A stretch of 64,000 nucleotides of DNA, from contig JAKPAM010000136.1 in the NCBI GenBank assembly GCA_029779435.1, forward strand, positions 19,464-83,463. The letters run 5' to 3'. The position numbers and the translations under genes were made by a program. Positions within the stretch are counted from its first letter, which is position 1, and each line of letters opens with the position of its first letter. The notes below the pieces were generated by a model. The model was not told the DNA's origin and searched no databases. It saw nothing but the letters and a program-made list of their open reading frames with translations. Shown here one piece after another: positions 1 through 8,519 of this stretch. This stretch comes from Pseudomonadota bacterium (GTDB lineage Bacteria > Pseudomonadota > Gammaproteobacteria > Burkholderiales > Burkholderiaceae_E).

Positions 1-62
1 CGATGGCGCAGAAAGACGGCACGAGCGGGCGCCTGCTCCAGGCGATCCTGACTGCTCGCTGA
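1..62 (+). CDS. C-terminal tail of a truncated gene (unknown)
   Basis: The window opens inside a possible reading frame that ends at a TGA at 60-62 and gives a tail of about 20 residues finishing LLQAILTAR. The following bases are AT-rich and non-coding in character, which fits the end of a gene. Too little is left to name a family. Its position ahead of a dedicated-sortase two-component pair makes it tempting to think of a sortase-system gene, but nothing in the tail shows that. Confidence 0.3.
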   Translation, partial: MAQKDGTSGRLLQAILTAR

Positions 63-81
63 CTGAGTGAGAATATAAATA

Positions 82-98
82 GGAATGCCTATCATTCC
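82..98. promoter_or_regulatory. Palindrome, possibly Fur-like operator
   Basis: GGAATG and CATTCC form perfect 6-base arms around a 5-base spacer in an unusually AT-rich stretch. The core AATG-N5-CATT has the spacing of a classical Fur box (AATGATAATCATT). No gene starts directly downstream on either strand, so the target is unclear. Confidence 0.25.
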
Positions 99-175
99 CA
101 AATATGTACCCACCCGGCACGGGGGTTTCTGATCCAATCGGAGGAAACAAACGCCGGGATGCGCCGACGGTCTTG

Positions 176-218
176 AAAAAAACGAAACGCCCGGCCCGCC
201 TCGCGGCGGATCCGGGCG
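176..218 (-). terminator. Intrinsic terminator of the small membrane protein gene
   Basis: On the minus strand a GC-rich stem (arms at 212-218 and 188-194, with further pairing inside) is followed by a T-rich tract (plus-strand A-run 176-187). It lies about 65 bases past the stop of the minus-strand gene at 282-425, which supports that gene being real. Confidence 0.65.
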
Positions 219-281
219 CTCAATGCACCAGCGGCGTGCGGCGCACCGTCACGGTGCCCGCCGACCGCCGTGCAGAGGCGG

Positions 282-425
282 TCAGGAGCCCAGCAGCACG
301 ACCGCCACCCCCAACGCACAAGCGACGGTGACGGCGACGGCGCCGGCATAGCCCATCAGCGACATCCATTCGCCCCAGGCGAAAGACGGCTGACCTTCGG
401 CGATCGATTTGCTTGGCATTTCCAT
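282..425 (-). CDS. Small single-pass membrane protein, 47 aa
   Basis: I do not recognise the family. The 47-residue product has a polar N-terminus of about 20 residues with an aromatic patch (FAWGEW), then one hydrophobic helix rich in Ala and Val (about residues 24-45) ending in LLGS. The start at 425 is supported by an AGGAG eight bases upstream; a second in-frame ATG lies two codons later. A strong terminator follows at 176-218, so this looks like a complete monocistronic unit. It faces away from the PdsR/PdsS pair across 233 bases that hold no other gene, so a link to that system is possible but unproven. Confidence 0.55.
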   Translation of the reverse strand: MEMPSKSIAEGQPSFAWGEWMSLMGYAGAVAVTVACALGVAVVLLGS

Positions 426-658
426 TGCTGCGACTCCTGAGCGATCCATCGAGTATTCGGAGGGAGGCCACGACGGTCCGGGTGCAGGCCCTCGGCCGTC
501 GCGATCGGGCGGATCGCTGTCCTGCGACCTTTGCCACGTTGTCATTGGACCCCCGGACGATGCACCCGCCGTGATGAAAACGGGGCAGTCGCAAGATGAA
601 TTGTGGCGAATCAGTGACCGGCGGCTGCGGGGTGTCTCGCATACGCTAAAGTGCTTGC

Positions 659-1360
659 ATGGCAAGACGAATCGCTGTCATCGAAGACGAACCGGCGCTG
701 CGCGACAACCTGCGCGACGCGCTGGCCCGCCACGGCTACGAGGTCCAGACGTTCCCTAACCGCCCCGAGGCCCAGGCGGTCTGCGCGAACCGGCTGCCCG
801 ACCTCGCGATCGTCGACGTCGGCCTCGGCGACGAGCCCGAGGGCGGCTTCGAGCTGTGCCGCTGGCTGCGCCAGCGCGACGCCAAGCTGCCGATCCTGAT
901 CCTGTCGGCCCGTGACTCCGACATCGACGTCGTCTCCGGCTTGCGGCTGGGAGCCGACGACTACGTGCCCAAGAGCGTCTCGTTGCCGCACCTGATGGCC
1001 CGCGTGACCGCGCTGCTGCGCCGCGCCGACCTGACCGGACAGGCGTCCGCCGCCTCCGACGATCGCCTGGTGCGCGGCCCGCTGACGCTGGACGTGCATC
1101 GCTTCGAGGCCAAATGGCGTGGCACGACCGTCGACCTGACCGTCACCGAGTTCTGGATCCTGCACTCGCTCGCCAAGTATCCGGGCCACGTCAAGGACCG
1201 CGACGCGTTGATGCGCGAGGCCAACATGCTGGTCGACGATCACACGATCACGTCGTACGTGAAGCGGATGCGGCGCAAGTTCGAGCAGGTCGACCCGCAA
1301 TTCAAGTCGATCGAGACCGTCTACGGCATGGGCTACCGGTTCGTCGAGCAAGCCGCATGA
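659..1360 (+). CDS. pdsR: Response regulator, dedicated-sortase system type (PdsR)
   Basis: This is an OmpR/PhoB-class DNA-binding response regulator of 233 residues. The receiver domain (about 1-125) has the phospho-acceptor Asp53 in a VDVGLGDE stretch and an acidic pocket at E9-D10-E11. A winged-helix output domain occupies about 140-230. The GLGDEPEGGFELC signature after the acceptor Asp, and the partner kinase, match the proteobacterial dedicated sortase system regulator family as I know it. The partner kinase starts 91 bases downstream. No sortase or sortase-target gene lies inside the window, so any such genes would have to be to the left. Start ATG at 659 has no strong ribosome-binding site. 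Confidence 0.8.
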   Translation: MARRIAVIEDEPALRDNLRDALARHGYEVQTFPNRPEAQAVCANRLPDLAIVDVGLGDEPEGGFELCRWLRQRDAKLPILILSARDSDIDVVSGLRLGADDYVPKSVSLPHLMARVTALLRRADLTGQASAASDDRLVRGPLTLDVHRFEAKWRGTTVDLTVTEFWILHSLAKYPGHVKDRDALMREANMLVDDHTITSYVKRMRRKFEQVDPQFKSIETVYGMGYRFVEQAA

Positions 1361-1451
1361 CCAGCCGGTCACGCCTCGTGCGCGAAACGCTCGCCGCTGC
1401 TCTCGGCGCCTGAGCGCGCCTGAGAACCCGACACCCGTGCGAGGGCTTGGC

Positions 1452-3662
1452 ATGCGCTTCCGATGGCGTTTGGGCCTGCGCTGGACGCTGCTGCTGGCGC
1501 TGCTGCCGCTGCTGACCCTGCCATGGATCGGCCTGCGCTTCGTCGAGCGGATGGCGGAACTCGCGCGCGACGAGCGGCTCGAGAACCAGGCCGCGTCGGC
1601 GCGGGCGCTGGCGGCCTCGCTGCACGAGCGGCGCGAACTGTTCGAGATCGGCGCCGAGCCCGTACGCCTGCCGGCGGGCGCGCAGACGCTGCCCGTCGAA
1701 GCCGTGCCGGCCGATGGCCGCGCGTGGCCGGACTGGCGGCTGCTGCCATGGCACGACCTGCCGGTGCAGACGAACCCCGCCTCGCCGTCCAACCTGTTCC
1801 GCGTGCGCGTGGCCGCCGCGCGGTTCGACGCCCAGCCCGAGCGCCTGCTGCTGGCGATCGAGGTCGACGACGAGCGCTACGTGCCGGCGCCGCCGGGCGC
1901 CGATCCGGCCGCCGCGCTGGCCGCGGGCGGGTCGCCGGAGCCCACCGACACGCTGGTCATCGAAAGCGGCGCGTCGGCCGACACGATGGTCGCGCAGCGG
2001 GTGCAGATCTTCGAGCGCGAAGGCGGCTGGCGCACCGAGCTGACGATCGATGGCGCATCGCCCAGGCTGCTGCGCATCCGCGCCCAGGACGTCGACTACC
2101 TCGGCAACCGGCGCGTCGAAGCCGTCTGCGATTCGGGACTGCTGGCCCCGACCGCGCCGCCGCGCACCAGCGAGCACGACACGATCGAAGGCCTGCGCCA
2201 GCAGGCGCTGTGGGCCGACACGGTCCGCGCGCTCGAACGCGTCTCCGGCCGCGTGTCGATCTACGATGCACACGGTACGCTGCGCGCCCAGCGCGGCAGC
2301 CTCGCCGCCGCACCGATCGCGCCCGAAGGCTGGCAGGCGCGGCTCGCGCAAGTGCTGCTGTCGGCCGCCATCCGCATCCGTCCCGAACCTGCCGTACCGA
2401 ACGACAGCCCCGACAACCCGCTGCTGTCGCCGCTGGCCCGCGCGCTGGCCGGCGCGCCGGCGCAGCAAAGCCACCGCATCGGCATCCAGGCCGCGATGCC
2501 CGCCTGGATCCTGACCAGCGCGCACCCGATCTGGGTCGAGGACCGGATCGTTGGCGCGCTGGTGCTCGAGGAAAACACCGCCGCCCGGCTGGTGCTGGGC
2601 CAAGCGGCGCTCGAACGGCTGACGTTGCTGGCCGCGCTGGCGGTGGCCGCCAGCGTGATGGCGCTGCTGCTCGTCGCATCGATCACCGTCGGGCGCGTCG
2701 TGCGTCTGCGCAACGAGGCCGAAACGGCGATCGATTCGCGCGGGCGGGTGCTGCACACGATCCGCGAATCGGCGCTTGCCGACGAGCTCGGCGATCTGCG
2801 TTCGAGCTACGCGCGCGTGCTGGCGCGGCTGCGCGAGCACCAGGAATACCTGGCCAACCTGCGCAGCCGCCTCGTCCACGAATTGCGCACGCCGATCATG
2901 GTCGTGCGCTCGTCGCTCGAGAACCTGTCGGCCGAGACCGATCCGGCGCTGCGCGGCGCGTACATCGGCCGCGTGCAGGCAGGCGCGGCGCGGCTCGAAC
3001 GGATCCTGGGCAGCATGGGCGAGGCGTCGAGCCTCGAGACGATGCTGGCCGACAGCGAGATGGAGGAGGTCGACCTGCGCAAGCTGCTGGCCGCGTGCGC
3101 CGACGGCTATCGCAGCGCGTTCGCGCCGCGCGAGTTCGAACTGCAGGCCGACGCCGATCCGGCACTGTGCTCGGGAGTGCCCGAGGCGATCGCCCAGGCG
3201 CTGGACAAGCTGGTCTCCAACGCGATCGATTTCGCGACACCCGGGACGCCGATCGTCGTCGCATTGAGCGCGGTGCGCCGCGCGCAGTTGCCCCCCGATG
3301 CCAACCGGGCGAAGATGCCAAGGCGCGGCTGGTGGACCCGCCGGTGGCGCACCGACGACCGCCCCGCCCCGCCGGGCAGCCGGCACGACGCGTTCTGGCA
3401 GATCGCGGTGCGCAACCAGGGGCCGTCGCTACCGCGCAACATGGGCGAAAGCCTGCTCGACCAGATGGTGTCGGTGCGGGGAGATCGCCAAAGTGAGCAG
3501 ACGCACCTGGGGTTGGGCTTGTATTTGGTAAGGTTGATCGCCGAGTTTCATGGCGGCGGGGCCTTCGCCCGCAATGTGGACGGCGGTGTCGAGGCGGGAT
3601 TCACGCTGCGATCCAGCGGCGGATTCGGGCCGGCCATCTCCGCGACGCATTCTGCAACCTGA
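1452..3662 (+). CDS. pdsS: Sensor histidine kinase, dedicated-sortase system type (PdsS)
   Basis: A membrane sensor kinase of 736 residues. TM1 lies near the N-terminus (about residues 10-30). A long periplasmic region of about 360 residues follows, then TM2 (LTLLAALAVAASVMALLL). After a HAMP-like linker comes the HisKA domain with phospho-acceptor His at about residue 476 (LVHELRTP), then an HATPase domain ending in a GLGLYLVRLIAEFHGG lid motif. The N-terminal sequence resembles the proteobacterial dedicated sortase histidine kinase family. I prefer the ATG at 1452 because GAGGG sits six bases upstream; an in-frame GTG at 1437 would add five residues. It presumably phosphorylates the adjacent regulator. 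Confidence 0.8.
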   Translation: MRFRWRLGLRWTLLLALLPLLTLPWIGLRFVERMAELARDERLENQAASARALAASLHERRELFEIGAEPVRLPAGAQTLPVEAVPADGRAWPDWRLLPWHDLPVQTNPASPSNLFRVRVAAARFDAQPERLLLAIEVDDERYVPAPPGADPAAALAAGGSPEPTDTLVIESGASADTMVAQRVQIFEREGGWRTELTIDGASPRLLRIRAQDVDYLGNRRVEAVCDSGLLAPTAPPRTSEHDTIEGLRQQALWADTVRALERVSGRVSIYDAHGTLRAQRGSLAAAPIAPEGWQARLAQVLLSAAIRIRPEPAVPNDSPDNPLLSPLARALAGAPAQQSHRIGIQAAMPAWILTSAHPIWVEDRIVGALVLEENTAARLVLGQAALERLTLLAALAVAASVMALLLVASITVGRVVRLRNEAETAIDSRGRVLHTIRESALADELGDLRSSYARVLARLREHQEYLANLRSRLVHELRTPIMVVRSSLENLSAETDPALRGAYIGRVQAGAARLERILGSMGEASSLETMLADSEMEEVDLRKLLAACADGYRSAFAPREFELQADADPALCSGVPEAIAQALDKLVSNAIDFATPGTPIVVALSAVRRAQLPPDANRAKMPRRGWWTRRWRTDDRPAPPGSRHDAFWQIAVRNQGPSLPRNMGESLLDQMVSVRGDRQSEQTHLGLGLYLVRLIAEFHGGGAFARNVDGGVEAGFTLRSSGGFGPAISATHSAT

Positions 3663-3757
3663 AAGACGATCAGGCTGCCCGATACTCAACGCTGGGCGCG
3701 GACCGGATCGGCCACGCCTCTCGAATCACCACAACACGACACGTCGCTGCAACCGCC

Positions 3758-4579
3758 ATGATCCTGAAGAAAGCCGTTTTCCCGGTCGCCGGTCTCGGTA
3801 CCCGGTTCCTGCCCGCCACCAAGACGATCCCGAAGGAAATGCTGCCGATCGTCGACCGGCCGATCATCCAGTACGCGGTCGACGAAGCGATCGAGGCCGG
3901 CTGCGACACGCTGATCTTCGTGACGGGCCGCTCCAAGCGCGCGGTCGAGGACTATTTCGACCGCAGCCCCGAGCTCGAAGCCGAACTCGAGGCCAAGGGC
4001 AAGATCGAAGCGCTGGAAGCCGTGCGCAACATCATCCCGCCGCACGTCAAGGTGCTGTTCGTGCGCCAGCCGCAGCCGCTTGGCCTGGGCCATGCGGTGC
4101 TGTGCGCGCAGCCGCTGATCGGCAAGGACGAGTTCTTCGCGGTGATGCTGCCCGACGACCTGCTCGACGGGCATCCGACCGGCGTGCTGAGCCAGATGGT
4201 CAAGGTAGCCGCCGAGCACGGTTCGTCGGTCGTCGCAGTCGAGGAAGTACCGCGCAACGAGGTCAACAAGTACGGCATCGTCGACCCGGCCTCCGAGGAC
4301 GGCCCGTTGATCAAGCTCCAGGGCATCGTCGAGAAGCCCCCGATCGACCAGGCTCCGTCGACATCGGCCGTCGTCGGCCGCTACATCTTGCACGCGTCGG
4401 TGCTCGATACGCTCGAGCACCAGCCCCCGGGCAGCGGCGGCGAGATCCAGTTGACCGACGCGCTGGTCCACCAGATCGAGAAGCCCGGCCTGATGGGCTA
4501 TCGCTTCGGCGGCAAGCGCTTCGACTGCGGCAGCAAGCGCGGCTTCCTGGTCGCCAACATCCACTTCGGACTGAAGTAA
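3758..4579 (+). CDS. galU: UTP-glucose-1-phosphate uridylyltransferase
   Basis: GalU makes UDP-glucose from UTP and glucose-1-phosphate in the cytosol. The 273-residue length is normal. The nucleotidyltransferase signature GLGTRFLPATKTIPKEM is at residues 11-27, and the sugar-phosphate loop (VEKP) and DCGSKRGF near the C-terminus are intact. It is followed 145 bases later by ugd, which oxidises its product, so the pair supplies UDP-glucuronate for surface polysaccharide. An inverted repeat lies between the two genes. Confidence 0.95.
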   Translation: MILKKAVFPVAGLGTRFLPATKTIPKEMLPIVDRPIIQYAVDEAIEAGCDTLIFVTGRSKRAVEDYFDRSPELEAELEAKGKIEALEAVRNIIPPHVKVLFVRQPQPLGLGHAVLCAQPLIGKDEFFAVMLPDDLLDGHPTGVLSQMVKVAAEHGSSVVAVEEVPRNEVNKYGIVDPASEDGPLIKLQGIVEKPPIDQAPSTSAVVGRYILHASVLDTLEHQPPGSGGEIQLTDALVHQIEKPGLMGYRFGGKRFDCGSKRGFLVANIHFGLK

Positions 4580-4627
4580 GCACCGCCGCCCGTCCGTCGG
4601 GCGAATTGTTCAGCACTTCCCCGGAGG

Positions 4628-4656
4628 CGCCGGCGCGAAAATCGATCGCGCCGGCG
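4628..4656. repeat. Perfect inverted repeat between galU and ugd
   Basis: Two 10-base GC-only arms (4628-4637 and 4647-4656) surround a 9-base loop. There is no T-tract, so it may slow or partly terminate transcription between galU and ugd rather than act as a full terminator. Confidence 0.5.
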
Positions 4657-4724
4657 GACGGAGGGATCAGGGATAATGAGCGCCCCGATCGGCATCATGC
4701 CGACGCGCTACGGATTCCTCCGTC

Positions 4725-6062
4725 ATGAAGATCTCGGTCATCGGCACCGGCTATGTCGGCCTGGTCACCGGCGCCTGCCTGGCAGACGTCGGCAATGAAG
4801 TCCTCTGCGTCGACATCGACGAGAACAAGATCAACCGTCTGCTCGGCGGCGAGATCCCGATCTACGAACCCGGTCTCGACCAGATCGTCAGCCGCAATAT
4901 CGCCGCCGGCCGGCTGCGCTTCACGTCCCGGCCGGAAGACGGGGCCCGCTTCGGCGTCGTGCAGATGATCGCGGTAGGCACACCGCCCGGCGAAGACGGT
5001 TCGGCCGACCTCAGCTACGTGATCGCCGCCGCCCGCGGCATCGCCCGCCATGCGACCGGTTACGTCGTCATCGTCGACAAGAGCACGGTGCCGGTCGGCA
5101 CGGCCGACAGGGTCGCGCAGGCGTTCCGCGACGAACTCGACGCGCGCGGCGCCAAGCTGGACTTCGCCGTCGTCTCGAACCCCGAGTTCCTGAAGGAAGG
5201 CGCGGCGATCGAGGATTTCAGCAAGCCCGACCGCATCATCCTCGGCGTCGAGGACGCCCGCGCCGAGAAGATCATGCGCGAACTGTACGAGCCGTTCCAG
5301 CGCAACCGTGACCGCACGATGGTCATGTCGCTGCGCTCGGCCGAGTTGACCAAGTACGCCGCCAACGCGATGCTGGCCACGCGCATCTCGTTCATGAACG
5401 AACTGGCCAATCTGGCCGAACGCATGGGCGCCGACATCGAGGACGTGCGCCGCGGCATCGGCACCGATCCGCGGATCGGCTCGAGCTTCCTGTACGCGGG
5501 CACCGGCTATGGCGGCTCGTGCTTCCCGAAGGACGTCAAGGCGCTGTCGCGCACCGCCACGCAGGCCGGCATGTCGCTGCAGGTGCTCGATGCCGTCGAG
5601 GCCGTCAACGACCTGCAAAAGCAGGTGCTCGTCGACAAGGCGCGCCGTCACTATGGCGATGCGCTGCGCGGCAAGCACTTCGCGCTGTGGGGCTTGGCGT
5701 TCAAGCCCAACACCGACGACATGCGCGAAGCACCGTCGCTGACGATCATCGAGCAGTTGCTGGCCGACGGCGCGACCGTCGCCGCCTTCGATCCGGTCGC
5801 CATGCACGAAGCGCGCAAGGCACTGGGGGAACGACCGGGTCTGACCTATCGCACCGACCAGAAGGCCGTGCTCGAAAACGCCGATGCCTTGTTCATCGTC
5901 ACCGAGTGGAAGCAGTTCCGCAGCCCGGATTTCGACGATATCGCCCGCCAGCTCCGCGCGCCGGTGATCTTCGACGGCCGCAATCTCTACGATCCGGACC
6001 GCATGGCCGAGCACGGCTTCACTTATCACAGCATCGGGCGCGCCACGCGCTCGCCGGCGTGA
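4725..6062 (+). CDS. ugd: UDP-glucose 6-dehydrogenase
   Basis: This enzyme oxidises UDP-glucose twice with NAD to UDP-glucuronate. It has 445 residues, a normal length. The Rossmann motif [10 protein letters not shown] is at the N-terminus, the catalytic Cys is in [11 protein letters not shown] (about residue 265), and the C-terminal UDP-binding domain is complete. Its stop overlaps the GTG start of the downstream kinase gene, indicating translational coupling even though the functions are not obviously related. The upstream gene galU supplies its substrate. Confidence 0.95.
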   Translation: MKISVIGTGYVGLVTGACLADVGNEVLCVDIDENKINRLLGGEIPIYEPGLDQIVSRNIAAGRLRFTSRPEDGARFGVVQMIAVGTPPGEDGSADLSYVIAAARGIARHATGYVVIVDKSTVPVGTADRVAQAFRDELDARGAKLDFAVVSNPEFLKEGAAIEDFSKPDRIILGVEDARAEKIMRELYEPFQRNRDRTMVMSLRSAELTKYAANAMLATRISFMNELANLAERMGADIEDVRRGIGTDPRIGSSFLYAGTGYGGSCFPKDVKALSRTATQAGMSLQVLDAVEAVNDLQKQVLVDKARRHYGDALRGKHFALWGLAFKPNTDDMREAPSLTIIEQLLADGATVAAFDPVAMHEARKALGERPGLTYRTDQKAVLENADALFIVTEWKQFRSPDFDDIARQLRAPVIFDGRNLYDPDRMAEHGFTYHSIGRATRSPA

Positions 6063-7282
6063 ACCGCGCCGCCGACGACGCACCGCGCGGCGATGCAGGG
6101 CCGCGGGGCCACGACGCGCCCGACGTCGCTCCGCATGTCGCCCCCTATGCAGACCTGACGCCGGACCGCATTCTCGATGCGCTGGCGTCGATCGGGCTGC
6201 TCGGCGATGGCCGCCTGCTAAGCCTGAACAGCTACGAGAACCGCGTCTACCAGGTCTACCTGGACGACGCGCCGGATGACGTCATTGCGGCTCTCCATGG
6301 TGCGGCCCCGCACGGCCCGGGCCAGGACCAGGACCAGGACCAGGACCAGGACGAATCAGGCCACGAACGAACGCACCACGCATCGAACGATGCACTACCT
6401 CCCGCGTTCGGCAGGATGCCAAACCGCCCGGCGAACCTGTCGGTCGTCGTCAAGTTCTACCGGCCGGGCCGCTGGCTCGATCCGCAGATCCTCGAAGAGC
6501 ACGCGTTCACGACGCAACTGGAAGCCCGCGAGATCCCGGTCGTCCCGCCGCTGCCGATCGGCGATGCCGGCGACACGCTGCACCATTTCGCCGGCCATCG
6601 CTTCGCGGTCTTCCGGCGCCAGGGCGGGCGTCCGCCCGAACTCGACGATCCGGCGACGCGCCAATGGATCGGGCGCTTCATCGGACGCATCCACGCGGTA
6701 GGTCGCACACGACCGTTCGACACACGGCCGGCGCTGGATCTGGACAGCTTCGGCATCGAACCGCGCGACTGGCTGCTGGCCCACGATGCGATCCCGCCCG
6801 ACCTGCTGCCGGCGTGGCGCACCGCGGTCGATCTCGCGCTCGACGGCGTGCGCGAAGCGTTCGCGCGCTGCCCGGCAACGCCGATCCGGCTGCACGGCGA
6901 CAACCACCCGGGCAACGTGCTGTGGACCGAAGACGGACCGCACTTCGTCGATTTCGACGACTGCCGCAGCGGGCCGGCCGTGCAGGATTTATGGATGCTG
7001 CTGGCCGGCGACCGCGAGACGATGACGGCGCAGCTCGACGACCTGCTGGCCGGCTATCGTGCGTTCTGCGACTTCGATGAGCGCGAACTCCAATTGATCG
7101 AGCCGCTGCGCACGCTGAGGCTGATCCACTACAGCGCGTGGCTCGCGCGGCGCTGGCACGACCCGGCGTTCCCGGCCGCGTTCCCGTGGTTCGGCACCGC
7201 GCGCTATTGGCAAGACCGTGTGCTCGAACTGCGCGAACAGATCGCGGCGATGCAGGAGCCAGCGTTGGTGCTCGGGCGCTAA
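6059..7282 (+). CDS. srkA: SrkA/RdoA-type stress-response kinase with a repeat insertion
   Basis: The protein belongs to the aminoglycoside phosphotransferase-like kinase fold; SrkA (YihE) phosphorylates Ser/Thr residues in the envelope and oxidative-stress response. Visible landmarks are [10 protein letters not shown] in the glycine-rich-loop region, [11 protein letters not shown] with the ATP-binding Lys, the catalytic loop [12 protein letters not shown], and the metal-binding VDFDDC. At 407 residues it is longer than the roughly 330 usual. The excess is an N-terminal tail and a hydrophilic insertion between the glycine loop and the Lys strand that contains a (Asp-Gln) repeat. The start is a GTG overlapping the ugd stop; no upstream in-frame ATG fits. 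Confidence 0.85.
   Translation: MNRAADDAPRGDAGPRGHDAPDVAPHVAPYADLTPDRILDALASIGLLGDGRLLSLNSYENRVYQVYLDDAPDDVIAALHGAAPHGPGQDQDQDQDQDESGHERTHHASNDALPPAFGRMPNRPANLSVVVKFYRPGRWLDPQILEEHAFTTQLEAREIPVVPPLPIGDAGDTLHHFAGHRFAVFRRQGGRPPELDDPATRQWIGRFIGRIHAVGRTRPFDTRPALDLDSFGIEPRDWLLAHDAIPPDLLPAWRTAVDLALDGVREAFARCPATPIRLHGDNHPGNVLWTEDGPHFVDFDDCRSGPAVQDLWMLLAGDRETMTAQLDDLLAGYRAFCDFDERELQLIEPLRTLRLIHYSAWLARRWHDPAFPAAFPWFGTARYWQDRVLELREQIAAMQEPALVLGR
6323..6352. repeat. Five tandem copies of CAGGAC inside srkA
   Basis: Five perfect hexamer copies encode alternating Asp and Gln. The unit length is a multiple of three, so changes in copy number would keep the reading frame and alter only the linker length in the kinase N-lobe. 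Confidence 0.9.
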
Positions 7283-7635
7283 GTGGCGGTGTTGTTGCGG
7301 CGGATCTTTGCGTAGGTGCGTCGCGGCGCCGCCGCCGAATGCGACGGCGTGGCGTTCGTATTTCTGCGCAGGGTTATCACGCAGCCATCGCCGTGTGTAG
7401 AAGCATTGCATTCGACCTTTGCGCGGGGTCATCACGACGGCGCCGCCGGGTGTGAAGGGGGCGGCGCCCAACGAGACCGCTCCCTCTGGCCGCCCGCCCC
7501 GCCACCAAGGAGGGCGGCGCCCCCGTGACGAGCCCATCCGAAGGTCGAACGCAACGCCAGTGCACTAGAATCCCGGAGTCGACGCGAGGCCCCACCCGCA
7601 CCCCCAACATTCGAACACGACGAGAGGACATCACG
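7283..7635. other. Intergenic region with degenerate repeats and a GC hairpin
   Basis: These 353 bases between srkA and the 3-hydroxybutyryl-CoA dehydrogenase gene show no convincing gene. Two degenerate repeats read roughly TTTCTGCGCAGGGTTATCACG and TTTGCGCGGGGTCATCACG, each followed by a GC-rich block. A near-perfect GC inverted repeat (arms around 7459-7472 and 7503-7516) could act as a terminator of srkA. A GAGAGG ribosome-binding site precedes the next gene. Confidence 0.5.
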
Positions 7636-8487
7636 ATGAGCATCAAGACAGTCGGAATCATCGGCGCCGGCGCCATGGGCAACGGCATCGCGCAAGTGTG
7701 CGCGGTCGCGGGACTGAACGCGATCATGCAGGATATCAACGACGCCGCGCTCGGCAAGGCGATGAAGACCATCGGCGGCTCGCTCGAACGCCTGGTGCGC
7801 AAGGGGACGCTGACCGAGGCGCAGACCGCCGAAGTGCTGGCCCGCATCAAGACGACCACCAATCCCGACGACCTGGCCGTCAGCGACATCGTCATCGAAG
7901 CCGCCACCGAGAACGAAGCCCTCAAGCTCAAGCTGCTGCAAGGCATCGACGCGATTTTGCCGCCGTCGACGATCATCGCCAGCAACACCTCGTCGATCTC
8001 GATCACCAAGCTTGCCGCCGCCACCTCCCGGCCCGACAAGTTCATCGGCATGCACTTCTTCAATCCCGTGCCCGTGATGGCGCTGGTCGAGATCATCACC
8101 GGCCTGCGCACGTCCGAGGCTACCGCCGACACCGTCGCCGAACTGGCGCGCACGCTGGGCAAGACGCCGATCGGCGTCAAGAATAGCGCCGGCTTCGTCG
8201 TCAACCGGATCCTGTGCCCGATGATCAACGAAGCGGTCTTCACGCTGCAGGAGGGCCTGGCCACGGCCGAGGAGATCGACGCCGGCATGAAGCTCGGCTG
8301 CAACCACCCGATCGGGCCGCTGGCGCTGTGCGACCTGGTCGGCCTGGACGTGCAACTGGCCGTCATGCACGTGCTGTACCAGACGTTCAACGACCCGAAG
8401 TACCGCCCGGCGCCGCTGCTGCAGGAAATGGTCGACGCCGGCATGCTGGGCCGCAAGTCGGGCCAGGGCTTCTACAAGTACGGCTGA
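7636..8487 (+). CDS. hbd: 3-hydroxybutyryl-CoA dehydrogenase
   Basis: A cytosolic NAD(P)-dependent enzyme interconverting acetoacetyl-CoA and 3-hydroxybutyryl-CoA, used in butyrate, polyhydroxybutyrate or aromatic degradation. It has 283 residues, typical of the single-function form. The Rossmann motif GAGAMGNGIAQ is at residues 10-20, the catalytic region contains GMHFFNPVPVM, and the C-terminal domain has the NRILCPMINEA helix. The start at 7636 has GAGAGG upstream. It stands alone, convergent with the sensor kinase gene that follows, so the pathway cannot be read from its neighbours. Confidence 0.92.
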   Translation: MSIKTVGIIGAGAMGNGIAQVCAVAGLNAIMQDINDAALGKAMKTIGGSLERLVRKGTLTEAQTAEVLARIKTTTNPDDLAVSDIVIEAATENEALKLKLLQGIDAILPPSTIIASNTSSISITKLAAATSRPDKFIGMHFFNPVPVMALVEIITGLRTSEATADTVAELARTLGKTPIGVKNSAGFVVNRILCPMINEAVFTLQEGLATAEEIDAGMKLGCNHPIGPLALCDLVGLDVQLAVMHVLYQTFNDPKYRPAPLLQEMVDAGMLGRKSGQGFYKYG

Positions 8488-8519
8488 CCCCCCCTCGCGC
8501 GCCGCGCGCGGGCACGGTC

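Noticed and set aside
1357..1413. An 18-codon frame (MTSRSRLVRETLAAALGA) overlapping the pdsR stop by ATGA
   Set aside because: The overlap is suggestive of coupling, but the peptide is very short, has no recognisable feature, and could be chance.
1302..3386. A 694-codon open frame opposite pdsS
   Set aside because: Same antisense artefact of high G+C; Gln/Arg/Ala-rich with no family resemblance.
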